Assembly: GCA_022072255.1 (NCBI GenBank)
Contig: JAJVHZ010000026.1
Span: 26,533-90,532, forward strand
Direction: 5' to 3'
DNA length: 64,000 nt
From: Gammaproteobacteria bacterium
Lineage (GTDB): Bacteria > Pseudomonadota > Gammaproteobacteria > JAJPIJ01
In this document: in pieces, positions 48,918-59,659 of the stretch
How the letters are laid out: each line of letters starts with the position of its first letter
Position numbering within the stretch: position 1 is the stretch's first letter
The notes under the pieces: model-generated
The model's database searches: none
Seen by the model: the letters and a program-made list of their open reading frames with translations, nothing else
Told to the model about the DNA's origin: nothing
Program-made: the position numbers and the translations under genes

Positions 48918-49868
48918 CTAACCGGTGCCGGTGCGGGCAAGCTCGCGCGGCAGGCTGAAGACCACCTGCTCGCGGATCCCGGGGGCCTCGTTCACGGTCT
49001 CGCCGCCCCACTCGCGCAGTCGGGCCACGACCTGCTCCACCAGCACCTCCGGCGCCGAGGCGCCGGCGGTCACGCCGACCGTCCTGATGCCTTCGAGCCA
49101 CTCACGCCTGATCTCCTCGGCGTTGTCGATGAGGTAGGCCGCCAGCCCCTGTTTCTCCGCGATCTCCTTCAGCCGGGTGGAATTCGAGCTGGTCTGCGAG
49201 CCCACCACCAGGATGAGCTCGCACTGCTTCACCAGCTTCTTCACCGCGTCCTGGCGATTCTGCGTCGCGTAGCAGATGTCTTCCTTCTTCGGTCCGGCAA
49301 TGCTCGGGAAGCGCTTGCGCAGCGCGTCGATCACCTCCGCGGTGTCGTCCATGGACAGCGTCGTCTGCGTGACGAAGGCGAGGAAATCGGGGCTCTTGAC
49401 CGTGAGATTCCAGACGTCCTCGACCGACTCGACCAGGTACATGCCGCCCTTGGCGTCGGCACGACGGTATTGCCCGAGTGTCCCCTCGACCTCGGGATGG
49501 CCCGCGTGGCCGATGAGTATGCATTCGCGGCCCTCCTTCTGGTAATGCCCCACCTCCATGTGCACCTTGGTGACCAACGGACAGATCGCGTCGAAGACCC
49601 GCAGACCCCGGCGCGCGGCCTCCTCGCGCACCGACTTCGCCACGCCATGGGCGCTGAAGATCACGGTGGCTTCATCCGGTACCTCGTTCAGCTCATCGAC
49701 GAACACCGCCCCCTTGTCGCGCAGTCCATCGACGACGTACTTGTTGTGGACCACCTCGTGCCGGACGTACACGGGCGCTCCGAACAGCTCCAGAGCGCGC
49801 TCGACGATGCCGATGGCGCGATCGACGCCGGCGCAGAATCCGCGGGGGTTGGCTAGGATGATTTGCAT
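48918..49868 (-). CDS. ispH: 4-hydroxy-3-methylbut-2-enyl diphosphate reductase
   Basis: Last enzyme of the MEP isoprenoid pathway. The ATG at 49868 gives 316 residues; a frame upstream is out of family. The iron-sulfur Cys ligands are in [24 protein letters not shown] and the ICYATQNRQ region, and the motifs [14 protein letters not shown] and [11 protein letters not shown] are present. It forms the usual pair with lspA, 89 bp upstream. Confidence 0.97.
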   Translation of the reverse strand: MQIILANPRGFCAGVDRAIGIVERALELFGAPVYVRHEVVHNKYVVDGLRDKGAVFVDELNEVPDEATVIFSAHGVAKSVREEAARRGLRVFDAICPLVTKVHMEVGHYQKEGRECILIGHAGHPEVEGTLGQYRRADAKGGMYLVESVEDVWNLTVKSPDFLAFVTQTTLSMDDTAEVIDALRKRFPSIAGPKKEDICYATQNRQDAVKKLVKQCELILVVGSQTSSNSTRLKEIAEKQGLAAYLIDNAEEIRREWLEGIRTVGVTAGASAPEVLVEQVVARLREWGGETVNEAPGIREQVVFSLPRELARTGTG

Positions 49869-49957
49869 GGCGTGTTTTTCCTGAAGAGACCGCTCCGTAC
49901 CGGAGCGCGTAAGGGCTGTGCGGCCTGCCGCAACACTACGGCCGGCCCCGGGGCCTG

Positions 49958-50434
49958 TCAACTCTGCGAGGGGTTCTCCTCCGGCCGCCTGCGTAGCGTG
50001 TCCAGGATGAGGAAGAAGGCGCCCAGCGTTATCGCCGTATCGGCGACGTTGAAGGCAGGCCAGTGGCGGCCGCCGGCGTGGAAATCAAGGAAATCGACGA
50101 CATAACCCAGCACCATCCTGTCGACCAGATTTCCGAGCGTGCCACCCAGCACGAGGCTCAGGGCGAGCGGCAGATGGAAGTGCGCATCGCGCAGCCTCGG
50201 CAACCAGGCAATGATGACCACGCTGACCACGAACGCGAGCGTGCTGAAGAACCAGCGCTGCCAGCCACCGGCCTGGCTCAGGAAGCTGAAGGCGGCGCCG
50301 AAATTATGCACGAGAGTGAGGTTGAGGAACGGCAGTACCTCGATGGATTCGTACAACTCCAGCGCCGAGGTGGCGATGTACTTCGTCGCCTGGTCCAGCG
50401 CTACGATCAGTGTGGACAGCCACAACCATTTCAT
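49958..50434 (-). CDS. lspA: Lipoprotein signal peptidase
   Basis: 158-residue aspartyl protease with four membrane segments that cleaves diacylglyceryl prolipoproteins. The catalytic-region motifs [20 protein letters not shown] and [12 protein letters not shown] are visible, with the two Asp in NLVDR and FNVAD. It sits between ileS and ispH as in related genomes. Its product processes lipoproteins such as the MexE-like adaptor. Confidence 0.97.
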   Translation of the reverse strand: MKWLWLSTLIVALDQATKYIATSALELYESIEVLPFLNLTLVHNFGAAFSFLSQAGGWQRWFFSTLAFVVSVVIIAWLPRLRDAHFHLPLALSLVLGGTLGNLVDRMVLGYVVDFLDFHAGGRHWPAFNVADTAITLGAFFLILDTLRRRPEENPSQS

Positions 50435-50513
50435 CGACGCACTCCTCCCTGCCGCTTACTCGTCGCGCCGGCGCGGCACGGGAGCAATACCCGTGCGATT
50501 GCCCTGACGGATC

Positions 50514-53363
50514 TCATACGTGTAGACGCTGCTCGCCGCTGCCGTCGACGTTTTCCACGCACCGGCGGCAGATCGTCGGATGCGCTTCATCGCTCCCGAC
50601 ATCCTCGCGGCGGTGCCAGCAGCGCTCGCACTTGGCATGATCGCTGGGCGCCACCGCGACCCACACCCCCTCGATGTCACCGGCGGGCACGGCATTGTCA
50701 GGCCGCGCATCCGCCGCATGAACGCGTGCGTACGACACGATGAACAGGAATCTCAATTCATCACCGAGCCTGTTCAGCGCCTGCTGCCAGCGCGCGTTGC
50801 AATAAAGGTCCACCTCCGCCTCCAGCGAGGCCCCGATACCACCGGCGACCCGCAGCCTTTCAAGTTCCCTGGAAACCGCCTCGCGCACCCGCAGGGCGTC
50901 GGACCAGTACTCGAAGGTGAAGATCTGCGACGGTGTCGGGGGCAACCCCGGGTACCATTCCTCAAGGAATACGGACTCCGAACGTTCCCCCGGCAGATAA
51001 CACCAGATCTCCTCAGCGGTGTACGACAACACCGGCGCGATCCACCGCACCAGCGCCTCGGCGATGTGGCACATCGCCGTCTGCGCCGAACGTCGCCCGA
51101 GACTGTCCCTGCGCATGGTGTACATGCGGTCCTTGAGAACGTCGACGTAAAAACTGCCCAGATCGACGGCGCAGAACTGGTGGGCGAGCTGATAGATGAG
51201 ATGGAACTCGAAGCTGTCGTAGGCGGCGACGATCTGCCGCTGCAGGTCGGCAGCGCGATCCACCGCCCAGCGGTCCAGCGTCAGCATTTGATCCACGCCG
51301 ACGATGTCATGCACGGGATCGAACCCGTCCAGATTGGCGAGCAGATAGCGGGCGGTGTTGCGGATGCGCCGATAAGCGTCCGCCATGCGCTTCAGGATCT
51401 CCTCCGAGACGCTCATCTCGCCGCAATAGTCGGTCGCTGCCACCCACAGGCGGAGCACGTCGGCGCCGAGAGTCTTCATCACCTGCTGCGGGGCGACAAC
51501 GTTGCCGCGGGACTTCGACATCTTCCTGCCTTCCGCGTCCACCGTGAACCCGTGCGTGAGCACGCCGCGGTACGGTGCCGTGCCGTTCATGGCCACGGAC
51601 GCGAGCAACGAGGATTGGAACCAGCCGCGGTGCTGATCGGAACCCTCGAGATACAGATCGGCCGGAAACCTCAATGCGGGATTGCGGCGTAGGCAGCCCT
51701 CATGGGTGACGCCCGAGTCGAACCAGACGTCGAGCGTGTCGTTGACCTTCCGGTACTGCGCGGCCTTCTCACCCAGCAGTTCTGCGGCCTCGAGGTCGAA
51801 CCACGCGTCGATGCCGGCCTTCTCCATCCTTTGCGCCACCTGCTCGATCAGCGCCGGCGTATCCGGATGCAGCGCCCCGGTCTCCTTGTGCACGAACAGC
51901 GGAATCGGCACGCCCCACGTCCGCTGGCGGGAAACGCACCAGTCGGGCCGATTCTCGATCATTCCACGGATGCGCTCGCGGCCCCAGTCGGGCGTGAACT
52001 GCACCGGCTCGATGGACCTCAACGCCTGCGCGCGCAGGCCAAGGGCGTCCATGCTCACGAACCATTGCGGCGTGGCGCGAAAAATTACCGGCGTCTTGTG
52101 GCGCCAACAATGCGGATAGCTGTGCCGCAGCGTCTCGTGGTGCAGCAGGCGATCGTGCGCGCGCAGGACCTCGATGACGTGTACATTCGCCCTGAACACG
52201 TGCTCACCGGCGAACAACGGCGTGCCTGGCAGGAACTTGCCATCGTCGCCCACCGGATTGTCGACCTTCAGGCCGTAGCGACCGCCCACCAGATAGTCGT
52301 CCTGGCCATGCCCTGGCGCGGTGTGGACGCAGCCGGTGCCCGCTTCGAGGGTGACGTGCATGCCGAGCACGACCGGCACCTCGCGATCGTAGAACGGGTG
52401 CCGCAGTTTCACGCCTTCCAGCGCATCGCCCCGGCAATAGGCGATAACGCGACAGTCCTCGATCCCCACCCGCACTGCTACGTCCTTGATGAGCGCCTCG
52501 GCCAGGATCAGGCGTTCCGCCCCGGCCGGACCGTCACACTGGACCACGGCATACTCGAACTCCGGATGCACGGCTACTGCCTGGTTTGCAGGCAGCGTCC
52601 AGGGCGTGGTAGTCCAGATCACCGCCGACAGCGGCCCGCTGCCCTCATGGCCCTCGACGTGACGACAGCGCGCCATGACCGTCTCCACGTCCGGGACGTC
52701 GAAGCGCACGTCGATGGCCGGGGACTCCTTGTCCTCGTACTCGACCTCGGCCTCGGCCAGCGCCGAACCGCAGTCTATGCACCAATGCACGGGCTTCGAG
52801 CCCTTGATGAGGTGACCGTTGGCGATGATGCGCCCCAGTGACCGCACGATGTCGGCCTCGAAGGCGGGATTCATCGTGAGATACGGCTGCTCCCAATCGC
52901 CGAGCACGCCCAGGCGCTGAAAGTCCGCGCGCTGGCGCGACACCTGCTCCCGCGCATAGGCCCGGCAGGCGGCGCGAAACTCCTTTGCTCCGACCTCGCG
53001 CCCGGCCTTGCCGGCCTTTTTCTCAACCATGAGTTCGATCGGCAGACCGTGGCAGTCCCAGCCTGGAACGTAAGGCGCGTCGAAACCGCTCAGCGACCGT
53101 GCCTTGACGATGATGTCCTTCAGCACCTTGTTGACGGCATGACCGATGTGGATGTCGCCGTTTGCGTACGGCGGTCCATCGTGCAGCACGAACTTCTCGC
53201 GGCCGCGCCTCGAGGTGCGGATCCGCTCGTACAGCTTGAGCTCATCCCACCGCGCCAGGATCTTCGGTTCCCGTTCGGGGAGGTTCGCGCGCATCGGAAA
53301 ATCCGTCTGCGGCAGGTTCAGCGTGCGCTTGTAGCGGTTCTCGGTCTTGTCTTTTTCGTCCAC
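50514..53363 (-). CDS. ileS: Isoleucyl-tRNA synthetase
   Basis: 949-residue class I synthetase, the bacterial (type 1) form. HIGH-type motif [24 protein letters not shown]-type [15 protein letters not shown] at about residue 608, an editing domain with [16 protein letters not shown], and a C-terminal zinc finger CERCWHRR...TICRRC. The start [24 protein letters not shown] is typical. lspA follows at 79 bp and ribF precedes. Confidence 0.97.
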   Translation of the reverse strand: MDEKDKTENRYKRTLNLPQTDFPMRANLPEREPKILARWDELKLYERIRTSRRGREKFVLHDGPPYANGDIHIGHAVNKVLKDIIVKARSLSGFDAPYVPGWDCHGLPIELMVEKKAGKAGREVGAKEFRAACRAYAREQVSRQRADFQRLGVLGDWEQPYLTMNPAFEADIVRSLGRIIANGHLIKGSKPVHWCIDCGSALAEAEVEYEDKESPAIDVRFDVPDVETVMARCRHVEGHEGSGPLSAVIWTTTPWTLPANQAVAVHPEFEYAVVQCDGPAGAERLILAEALIKDVAVRVGIEDCRVIAYCRGDALEGVKLRHPFYDREVPVVLGMHVTLEAGTGCVHTAPGHGQDDYLVGGRYGLKVDNPVGDDGKFLPGTPLFAGEHVFRANVHVIEVLRAHDRLLHHETLRHSYPHCWRHKTPVIFRATPQWFVSMDALGLRAQALRSIEPVQFTPDWGRERIRGMIENRPDWCVSRQRTWGVPIPLFVHKETGALHPDTPALIEQVAQRMEKAGIDAWFDLEAAELLGEKAAQYRKVNDTLDVWFDSGVTHEGCLRRNPALRFPADLYLEGSDQHRGWFQSSLLASVAMNGTAPYRGVLTHGFTVDAEGRKMSKSRGNVVAPQQVMKTLGADVLRLWVAATDYCGEMSVSEEILKRMADAYRRIRNTARYLLANLDGFDPVHDIVGVDQMLTLDRWAVDRAADLQRQIVAAYDSFEFHLIYQLAHQFCAVDLGSFYVDVLKDRMYTMRRDSLGRRSAQTAMCHIAEALVRWIAPVLSYTAEEIWCYLPGERSESVFLEEWYPGLPPTPSQIFTFEYWSDALRVREAVSRELERLRVAGGIGASLEAEVDLYCNARWQQALNRLGDELRFLFIVSYARVHAADARPDNAVPAGDIEGVWVAVAPSDHAKCERCWHRREDVGSDEAHPTICRRCVENVDGSGEQRLHV

Positions 53364-53405
53364 TTGCCTGGTCCTTACAGCCTCGATTCAATCCTCGCTC
53401 GCCAT

Positions 53406-54338
53406 TCACGGCGACGGTCTCAGCGCGGCGCGCGCATCAATGGCGTCCTGATGCAACTGTTTCTGCATCGCCTGCAACGAGACGAACGGCATGTCTTCGC
53501 GCAGCTTGCGCACCAGTTCCACGCGGACGTGCCGGCCGTAGCAGTTGTCGGCGAAATCGAACACATGCACCTCCAGCCGCTTGTACTCGCCTTGCACGAC
53601 AGGTCGATCCCCGATGTAGGCCATCCCCTGCAGCGGCCCCGCATCCAGGCCGTGCACACGCGCCGCGAAGATCCCTTCCACCGGCGTGCGCACGCGATGC
53701 AGGTCGATGTTGAGGGTCGGGTAGCCTATCTCCCGGCCGCGCTTCTCGCCGTGGGCGACACGGCCGCTCATGCTGTAGTTCCGGCCCAGCAGCCTGGCCG
53801 CTTCGATCATGTCGCCCGCCGTCAGTGCGGCCCGCACCCTCGAGCTGCTGACGCGCCGGCGATCGATGCGAAAGGTCTCGGCGCGCTCGACCCGGAAACC
53901 GTGACGTTCGCCCTCGGATGCGAGCAGCGCAAGATCGCCGCGCCGTTCGCGGCCGAAGCGGAAATCATCGCCGATGATGACCACGCGCGCGCCCAGCCCC
54001 TCTGCCAGTATCCGCTCGATGAAGGTCTCGGCCCCCCAGGAGGCGAGCCGCTCGTCGAAACGCAGGCAGAGCACCCTCCCCGCGCCGCCCTTCCGCAGCA
54101 ACTCCAGCTTCTCGCGCAACCGGGTGATGCGCGATGGGGCCGTCGCGGGACTGAAGTACTCGCGCGGCTGCGGCTCGAAGATGATCACCGCCGGTGCCAG
54201 GCCCTCGCGGGCCGCAGCCTCGCGCAACTGCGCCAGCAATGTCTGGTGGCCAAGGTGCATGCCGTCGAAGTTGCCGATCGTCACGGCACAGCCGCGATGT
54301 CGGGCGCGCAGGTTGTGCAGGCCGCGGATGAGCTCCAT
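53406..54338 (-). CDS. ribF: Bifunctional riboflavin kinase/FAD synthetase
   Basis: 310 residues from the ATG at 54338 (MELIRGLHNL); an ATG two codons upstream is equally possible. The N-terminal FAD synthetase has VTIGNFDGMHLGHQTLL and the IIGDDFRFGRERRGD stretch; the C-terminal riboflavin kinase has GYPTLNID and VFDFADNCYGRHVRVELVRKLREDMPF. It makes FMN and FAD. It lies 42 bp before ileS. Confidence 0.96.
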   Translation of the reverse strand: MELIRGLHNLRARHRGCAVTIGNFDGMHLGHQTLLAQLREAAAREGLAPAVIIFEPQPREYFSPATAPSRITRLREKLELLRKGGAGRVLCLRFDERLASWGAETFIERILAEGLGARVVIIGDDFRFGRERRGDLALLASEGERHGFRVERAETFRIDRRRVSSSRVRAALTAGDMIEAARLLGRNYSMSGRVAHGEKRGREIGYPTLNIDLHRVRTPVEGIFAARVHGLDAGPLQGMAYIGDRPVVQGEYKRLEVHVFDFADNCYGRHVRVELVRKLREDMPFVSLQAMQKQLHQDAIDARAALRPSP

Positions 54339-54385
54339 CAGCATGAGGCCCTCAGCGGGAACGAACAGGTGTGATCACCGCGGAA

Positions 54386-55945
54386 TTATACCGGCGCGCC
54401 GCCGGCGGTCACATCCTTCCAGCGCACGCCGACCAGCCGCAACGCCATCCAGTACGACGCCATGCCCGCGGCAATCCATAGACCCAGGTGCCAGGCGCGC
54501 TGCCAGGCGCTCCAGGCGATCCACCGATCGAGATCGCCGCGCCCGAACCACACCACCGCCGCCATCAGTGCGCTGGCACAGAGGAGTTGCATCCAGAACT
54601 TCAGCCACCCCGGGGTCGGCGAGTAGATGCCGTGACGGCGCAGTCCGAGATACAGCAAAGCGGCGTTCAGAAACCCGGTGAAGGCCGTCGCGAAAGCCAG
54701 GCCCACATGCCCGATGCCCAGGTTCATCAGCGGCCAGATGATGACGATGTTGATGAGAAAGTTCGCCAGCACGCAGATGACGCCGATGCGCACCGGAGTT
54801 CGCGTGTCCTGCCGCGCGAAGTACCCCGGCGCAAGCACCTTCACCAGCGTGAATCCGAGGATGCCCGGTGCGTAGACGATCGTGCTCAGCATCGCCATCT
54901 CCACATCGTGCGGGGTCATCTTGCCGTACTGGAACAGCGTGGTGAGTATGGGGCCGGCCAGGATCGTCAATCCGACCGCCGCCGGCAGCGTGATGACGAA
55001 GACCCCTCGCAGCGCCCAGTCCAGCAGCCGGGAGAACTGCTCGCCGGCACCCCGCGCATGACGCTCGGACAGAAAGGGAAGGATCACCGTGCCGAGCGCA
55101 ATACCGAAGATGCCCAGCGGAAACTCGAGCAATCGGTCGGAGTAATACAACCACGACACACTGCCGGTGGGCAGGAACGAGGCCAGCATCGTGTTGACCA
55201 GCAGATTGATCTGGGAGACGGAGACGCCGAAGATCGCCGGCCCCATCAGCGTAATGATCCGGCGCACGCCGCTGTCATGCCATGCGAACCGCGGCCGGGG
55301 CAGCAAGCCCAGCCGGGCCACCTGCGGAAGCTGGAAGGCGAGCTGTATGACTCCACCCAGGAACACTCCCCAGGCCACGGCGACGATCGGCTGGGCGAAA
55401 TACGGAGCCGCCCAGAGCGCCATCGCGATCATGCAGACGTTGAGCAGCACCGGGGTGAAGGCCGGCACCCAAAACCGCTCCCAGGTGTTCAGCAGCGCGC
55501 CCGTGAAGGCGGCCAGAGAGATGAACAGCAGATAGGGGAAGGTGATGCGCAGCATCTGCTGGGTGATCGCCAGCTTGTCCGCGTCGGCGCGAAAGCCGGG
55601 CGCCACCACATAGACGATGAGGGGGGCGGTCAGCACGGCAAGGATCGTCACCACGAGCACCACCACCGCCAGCGTGCCGGCCGCGCGGTCCACCAGTGCC
55701 CTGACCTCCGCCTGCGAGCGCTGCGCCTTGTATTCCGCCAGCACCGGGACGAACGCCTGCGAAAACGCCCCCTCGGCGAACAGGCGCCGCAGGAAGTTCG
55801 GTATGCGAAAAGCAACCAGGAAGGCATCCGCCGCATAGGTGGCGCCGAACTGTTGCGCCAGAACCATGTCGCGCACGAATCCGAGGATGCGCGACAGCAG
55901 GGTCATCTGCCCTACGGTCGCCGTGGCGCGGAATAGGGATGCCAG
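54386..55945 (-). CDS. murJ: Lipid II flippase
   Basis: Inner-membrane MOP-superfamily flippase for peptidoglycan precursor, about 14 membrane segments. Conserved stretches are LLSRILGFVRDMVLAQQFGA, AFSQAFVPVLAEYK and FGVSVSQINLLVNTMLASFL. The start is unusual: no ATG or GTG lies near the expected N-terminus. A CTG at 55945 with GGGAG 9 bases upstream gives 519 residues and aligns best with family N-termini; the next alternative in frame, a TTG at 56044, would add 33 unconserved residues and run into the rpsT promoter. Confidence 0.9.
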   Translation of the reverse strand: MASLFRATATVGQMTLLSRILGFVRDMVLAQQFGATYAADAFLVAFRIPNFLRRLFAEGAFSQAFVPVLAEYKAQRSQAEVRALVDRAAGTLAVVVLVVTILAVLTAPLIVYVVAPGFRADADKLAITQQMLRITFPYLLFISLAAFTGALLNTWERFWVPAFTPVLLNVCMIAMALWAAPYFAQPIVAVAWGVFLGGVIQLAFQLPQVARLGLLPRPRFAWHDSGVRRIITLMGPAIFGVSVSQINLLVNTMLASFLPTGSVSWLYYSDRLLEFPLGIFGIALGTVILPFLSERHARGAGEQFSRLLDWALRGVFVITLPAAVGLTILAGPILTTLFQYGKMTPHDVEMAMLSTIVYAPGILGFTLVKVLAPGYFARQDTRTPVRIGVICVLANFLINIVIIWPLMNLGIGHVGLAFATAFTGFLNAALLYLGLRRHGIYSPTPGWLKFWMQLLCASALMAAVVWFGRGDLDRWIAWSAWQRAWHLGLWIAAGMASYWMALRLVGVRWKDVTAGGAPV

Positions 55946-56037
55946 GGCCGTTATCTCCCGGAAAGCCGCGAAGTTGACAGCACGAAAAGCCGTTGAATTA
56001 CCGCCGAATTCCGGTCGGCGGCGGGTATCATACAGGA

Positions 56038-56066
56038 TTGACAATCAGGCCCGAAACCAGCATAGT
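56038..56066 (+). promoter_or_regulatory. Sigma70 promoter of rpsT
   Basis: TTGACA, a 17-base spacer and CATAGT, about 40 bases before the rpsT start. The -35 is a perfect match and the -10 matches at 4 of 6 positions, including its A at the second and T at the last. Confidence 0.75.
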
Positions 56067-56107
56067 GCCGCCCCTTTCCGACCCGGCAACGAACAACGGG
56101 GTATCCC

Positions 56108-56371
56108 TTGGCCAACATCAAGTCCGCGAAGAAGCGTGCACGCCAGGCTGAAGCCCGCCGCGAGCACAATGCCAGCCGCCGCTCGGCGCTGCGCACCTAT
56201 ATCAAGAATGTCATCAAGGCGATCGACGGCAAGGACAAGGCCGCTGCCGAGGCCGCGTACAAGTCCGCCGAGCCGATCATCGACCGGATGGCCACCAAGG
56301 GGCTCATCCACGCCAACAAGGCTGCCCGCCACAAGTCGCGGCTCACTGCCCGCCTGCGCGCGATGGCCTGA
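56108..56371 (+). CDS. rpsT: 30S ribosomal protein S20
   Basis: 87 residues, basic and Ala-rich ([31 protein letters not shown]), the normal S20 length. The start codon is TTG at 56108. A UUG start is known for rpsT in E. coli, where it belongs to autogenous translational control, so the same control may apply here. It is divergent from murJ, with a promoter upstream and a terminator downstream. Confidence 0.97.
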   Translation: MANIKSAKKRARQAEARREHNASRRSALRTYIKNVIKAIDGKDKAAAEAAYKSAEPIIDRMATKGLIHANKAARHKSRLTARLRAMA

Positions 56372-56395
56372 CCCGGCGCCTCCTCGACACAGAAG

Positions 56396-56423
56396 AACGC
56401 CGCGTCCGACGCGGCGTTTTTTT
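56396..56423 (+). terminator. Rho-independent terminator of rpsT
   Basis: A 10-bp stem AACGCCGCGT / ACGCGGCGTT with loop CCG and a following T-run. Confidence 0.92.
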
Positions 56424-56466
56424 GGGTCGATATGCTGTGCCGGTCTGAAGCGAGGCTTGAGCCGCC

Positions 56467-57591
56467 TCAGGTGAGGACCAGATTGTCGCGGTGGATGAGC
56501 TCGGGCTCATCGGCGTACCCGAGCGTGGCCTCGATCTGATCGCTCGGGAGTCCCTTGATCGCGCGAGCCTCGCTGGCTGAATAGTTGACGAGTCCCCGGG
56601 CCACCTCGCGACCCTCCGGATCGAGACAGACAACCAGCGCCCCGCGCTGAAAATCGCCCTCCACCTCGCGTACGCCCACAGCCAGCAGGCTGCGGCCGTG
56701 CTCCCGCAGGACCCTGACGGCGCCGGCGTCCAGGCGCAGCCTGCCCTGTTGCTTCAGGCCGCTCGCCAGCCATTGCTTCCGCGCCGCCAAAGACTCCTGG
56801 CCGGGCAGGAACAGTGTTCCCAGCGCCTCGCCCGCCGCCAGCCGCGTAACGACACCCGGCTCCTGGCCGGCGGCAATGACGGTGGCCGTGCCCGACCGAG
56901 CCGCCAGCTTGGCCGCCCGAACCTTGGTGCGCATCCCGCCCCGCCCCCACGCACCGCTGTCCCCGGCCATCGCCTCCAGTGCCGGGTCCCCGGCATTGGC
57001 CTCGGCCACGAGCTTCGCGTCCGGGTGGTAGCGCGGATCCTTGTCGAAGAGGCCAGCCTGGTCGGTCAGCAGTACCAGCACGTCGGCCTCGATGAGATTC
57101 GCCGCCAGGGCGCCCAGCGTGTCGTTGTCACCGAGCTTGATTTCCTCGGTGGCCACCGTGTCGTTCTCATTGATGACCGGAATGACGCGCAGCTCGAGCA
57201 GGGTGCGCAGTGTGCTGCGCGCATTCAGATAGCGCTGACGATTGGCGACGTCCTCGTGGGTGAGCAACACCTGCGCCGTCTTGATCCCGTGGTGCTGGAA
57301 ACACGCCTCATAGGCCCGAACCAGCCCCATCTGGCCGACCGCAGCGGCCGCCTGCAATTCGTGCAAGGCGTGCGGGCGCTTCTTCCAGCCCAGCCGCGCG
57401 ACGCCCTCGGCAACCGCGCCGGAGGTCACCAATACCACCTCCCTGCCGAGCCGCCAGAGCGCCGCGGCGTCTGCCGTCCATGCGTCTATCGAGGCCAGGT
57501 TCAGACCCTGGCCGTCGTTGGTGGCCAGGGCGCTGCCGATCTTGATGACCCAGCGCCGGGCCTGCTTAAGCCGTGTTCGCCCCTGACTCAT
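56467..57591 (-). CDS. proB: Glutamate 5-kinase with PUA domain
   Basis: First step of proline synthesis. The ATG at 57591 gives 374 residues and overlaps the end of obgE by 26 bases. The kinase part has [53 protein letters not shown] and [19 protein letters not shown]; the C-terminal PUA domain spans about residues 280-368. It follows obgE and is convergent with rpsT. Confidence 0.96.
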   Translation of the reverse strand: MSQGRTRLKQARRWVIKIGSALATNDGQGLNLASIDAWTADAAALWRLGREVVLVTSGAVAEGVARLGWKKRPHALHELQAAAAVGQMGLVRAYEACFQHHGIKTAQVLLTHEDVANRQRYLNARSTLRTLLELRVIPVINENDTVATEEIKLGDNDTLGALAANLIEADVLVLLTDQAGLFDKDPRYHPDAKLVAEANAGDPALEAMAGDSGAWGRGGMRTKVRAAKLAARSGTATVIAAGQEPGVVTRLAAGEALGTLFLPGQESLAARKQWLASGLKQQGRLRLDAGAVRVLREHGRSLLAVGVREVEGDFQRGALVVCLDPEGREVARGLVNYSASEARAIKGLPSDQIEATLGYADEPELIHRDNLVLT

Positions 57592-58678
57592 CGGTATGCC
57601 CGATCTCACCCGCTTCCGCTTCGACGACCGGCGGCGACTCCGCCGCGTTGGCTGCCTGCCGCTCGACCAGCATCTGGCTGAGTCGATCCTGCAAACGCAG
57701 CATCAAGGCCTCGCACCCTTCTCCGCTCAGTGCGGACACCGTGTACGCCGGTCCGCGCCAGCCTATCCCCCGGACGATGGCATCCACCGATGCGTCGCGC
57801 TCCGCCGGCGGCAGCATGTCGATCTTGTTCAGCACCAGCCAGCGCTCCCGCCTCGCGAGTTCTCCGGAGTAGTTGCGCAGCTCGGTGTCCACCGTGTGGA
57901 AGTCCACGACCGGATCGCGCCCCTCGTTCCGGGCTGCCACGTCGATGAGGTGCAGCAGCAGGCGCGTGCGTCCCAGATGTCGCAGAAATTGTATTCCCAG
58001 TCCCGCGCCCTGCGATGCGCCCTCGATGAGGCCGGGGACATCGGCGATCACGAAGCTGCTTCCGGCTCCCGTCCGCACGACACCGAGGCTAGGGTAGAGT
58101 GTCGAGAAAGGATAGTCCGCGACCTTCGGTCGGGCCGCCGAGACGGCCCGTATCAGCGAGGACTTCCCTGCGTTGGGCAGGCCGACCACACCGACGTCGG
58201 CCAGCAGCCGCAATTCCAGGCGCAGATCCCGCACCTCGCCAGGCTCGCCCTTCGTCGTCTTACGCGGCGCCCGGTTGGTGCTGCTCTTGAAATGCACGTT
58301 GCCGAGCCCGTGCCGCCCGCCTCTGGCGACCAGCAACGTGTCGCCCTGCCTGACGAGATCGCCGATCAGCTCCTCCGTGCCAGCATCATGGACCAGCGTA
58401 CCCGCCGGCACGCGCACGTACAGATCCTCGCCCTTGCGACCGTTGCATTGCTTGCCCATGCCCGGCTGGCCGTCCTGGGCCTTGAAGCGCCGTTCGTAGC
58501 GGAAATCGACCAGCGTATTGAGGCCTTCCTCGACGACCAGGTAGATGCTGCCGCCGTCGCCGCCGTCACCGCCGTCGGGGCCTCCGCGAGGGATGAACTT
58601 CTCGCGCCGGAAACCCATGCAGCCATTGCCGCCCTTGCCCGCGTCCACGCGTATGATGACTTCATCGACGAACTTCAT
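57566..58678 (-). CDS. obgE: Obg-family GTPase (CgtA)
   Basis: Essential GTPase linked to the 50S subunit and the stringent response. 370 residues from the ATG at 58678. The glycine-rich Obg fold is visible ([20 protein letters not shown] and [19 protein letters not shown]), then the G domain with [11 protein letters not shown] (G1), DVPGLIEGA (G3), NKIDML (G4). The C-terminal 40 residues are acidic. It follows rpmA as in most bacteria. Confidence 0.97.
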   Translation of the reverse strand: MKFVDEVIIRVDAGKGGNGCMGFRREKFIPRGGPDGGDGGDGGSIYLVVEEGLNTLVDFRYERRFKAQDGQPGMGKQCNGRKGEDLYVRVPAGTLVHDAGTEELIGDLVRQGDTLLVARGGRHGLGNVHFKSSTNRAPRKTTKGEPGEVRDLRLELRLLADVGVVGLPNAGKSSLIRAVSAARPKVADYPFSTLYPSLGVVRTGAGSSFVIADVPGLIEGASQGAGLGIQFLRHLGRTRLLLHLIDVAARNEGRDPVVDFHTVDTELRNYSGELARRERWLVLNKIDMLPPAERDASVDAIVRGIGWRGPAYTVSALSGEGCEALMLRLQDRLSQMLVERQAANAAESPPVVEAEAGEIGHTDESGANTA

Positions 58679-58705
58679 GATGGTTCTTCGCCCCGCAGAC
58701 GCCCC

Positions 58706-58734
58706 AAACAAAAAACCCCGTCGTGGACGGGGTT
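58706..58734 (-). terminator. Terminator between rpmA and obgE
   Basis: On the minus strand AACCCCGTC / GACGGGGTT with loop CAC, followed by a T-rich run (TTTTTTGTTT). It would end or attenuate the rplU-rpmA transcript before obgE, leaving obgE to read-through or its own promoter. Confidence 0.85.
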
Positions 58735-58760
58735 CTCTGCAAGTGGAGTATGCAGCGCTT

Positions 58761-59021
58761 TCAGCCGGCCGGCTGCACGCTCACGTAGGTCCGCTGCTTC
58801 CTGCCGCGCACGGCGAAGCTGACCTTGCCGTCCACCGTCGCGAACAGCGTGTAATCGCGGCCCGTGCCGACATTCGCGCCGGCGTGGTACTCGGTACCCC
58901 GCTGACGCACGAGTATGTTGCCAGCATTGACGAACTCACCACCGAAGCGCTTCACGCCCAGGCGCTTCGCCTCGGAATCGCGGCCGTTGCGGGTGCTGCC
59001 GCCTGCCTTCTTGTGTGCCAT
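58761..59021 (-). CDS. rpmA: 50S ribosomal protein L27
   Basis: 86 residues, [20 protein letters not shown] then [23 protein letters not shown]. The N-terminus of L27 reaches the peptidyl-transferase centre. It forms the rplU-rpmA pair, 40 bp after rplU. Confidence 0.98.
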   Translation of the reverse strand: MAHKKAGGSTRNGRDSEAKRLGVKRFGGEFVNAGNILVRQRGTEYHAGANVGTGRDYTLFATVDGKVSFAVRGRKQRTYVSVQPAG

Positions 59022-59061
59022 TGCTCAAATCTCCTGCGGGTTTCTGTCCGCCTGCACGGGA

Positions 59062-59373
59062 TCAGGCCGAGATGCCCGTGATCTCAAGCCGGGTGTAATC
59101 CTGGCGGTGACCGGCCTGTTTGCGATAGTGCTTGCGGCGGCGGAACTTGATGATCCTGATCTTCTCGCCGCGGCCGTGCTCGACGATCTTGGCCGAGACC
59201 TTGGCCCCGGCAACCGTCGGCGTGCCGACCGTGACCTTGTCGCCGTCCACCAGCATCAGCACGTCGCTCAACTCCACGTTAGCCCCTTGTTCGGCCGGCA
59301 GTTTCTCCACGTCGAGGGTGTCGCCCTGGGCGACCTTGTACTGTTTTCCACCTGTGCGTATGACGGCGTACAT
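59062..59373 (-). CDS. rplU: 50S ribosomal protein L21
   Basis: 103 residues, [25 protein letters not shown] ... [25 protein letters not shown], the L21 signature. First gene of the rplU-rpmA transcript; a consensus-like promoter lies 42-70 bases upstream. Confidence 0.98.
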   Translation of the reverse strand: MYAVIRTGGKQYKVAQGDTLDVEKLPAEQGANVELSDVLMLVDGDKVTVGTPTVAGAKVSAKIVEHGRGEKIRIIKFRRRKHYRKQAGHRQDYTRLEITGISA

Positions 59374-59414
59374 ACCGCGGACCTCTGGGTGCTGTTGCGG
59401 AAACGAGGGGCGCG

Positions 59415-59443
59415 ATTGTACGGAATTTGCTAAGCACAGACAA
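59415..59443 (-). promoter_or_regulatory. Sigma70 promoter of rplU-rpmA
   Basis: On the minus strand TTGTCT, a 17-base spacer and TACAAT, with about 42 bases from the -10 to the rplU ATG. Confidence 0.8.
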
Positions 59444-59520
59444 GGTAAACGGAGGGGGCCGGGTACCCAACGTTCCCAGAGGGTGGATCGCGGCAGGCTG
59501 GGGTCTGCCGGGGCCGGTGC

Positions 59521-59551
59521 TTTCTTTATATTTTAAAGGTTTGCATTGCAA
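59521..59551 (+). promoter_or_regulatory. AT-rich element and palindrome before the signalling cluster
   Basis: An AT-rich run with TATATT (59527-59532) as a possible -10, followed by the 11-base palindrome TTGCATTGCAA (59541-59551). No good -35 is visible. The palindrome lies where transcription of the plus-strand cluster would start, so it is a candidate regulator site. Confidence 0.4.
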
Positions 59552-59659
59552 GGTCGATACTTCCACTCAGGACCGGGCCGCGCCAGCACCCGTGCGTCGT
59601 CCAGGACCCCTGCGATGGCCAGTGTCCGCGCGCACCGACACATAAGGAGGATCCAGGCG

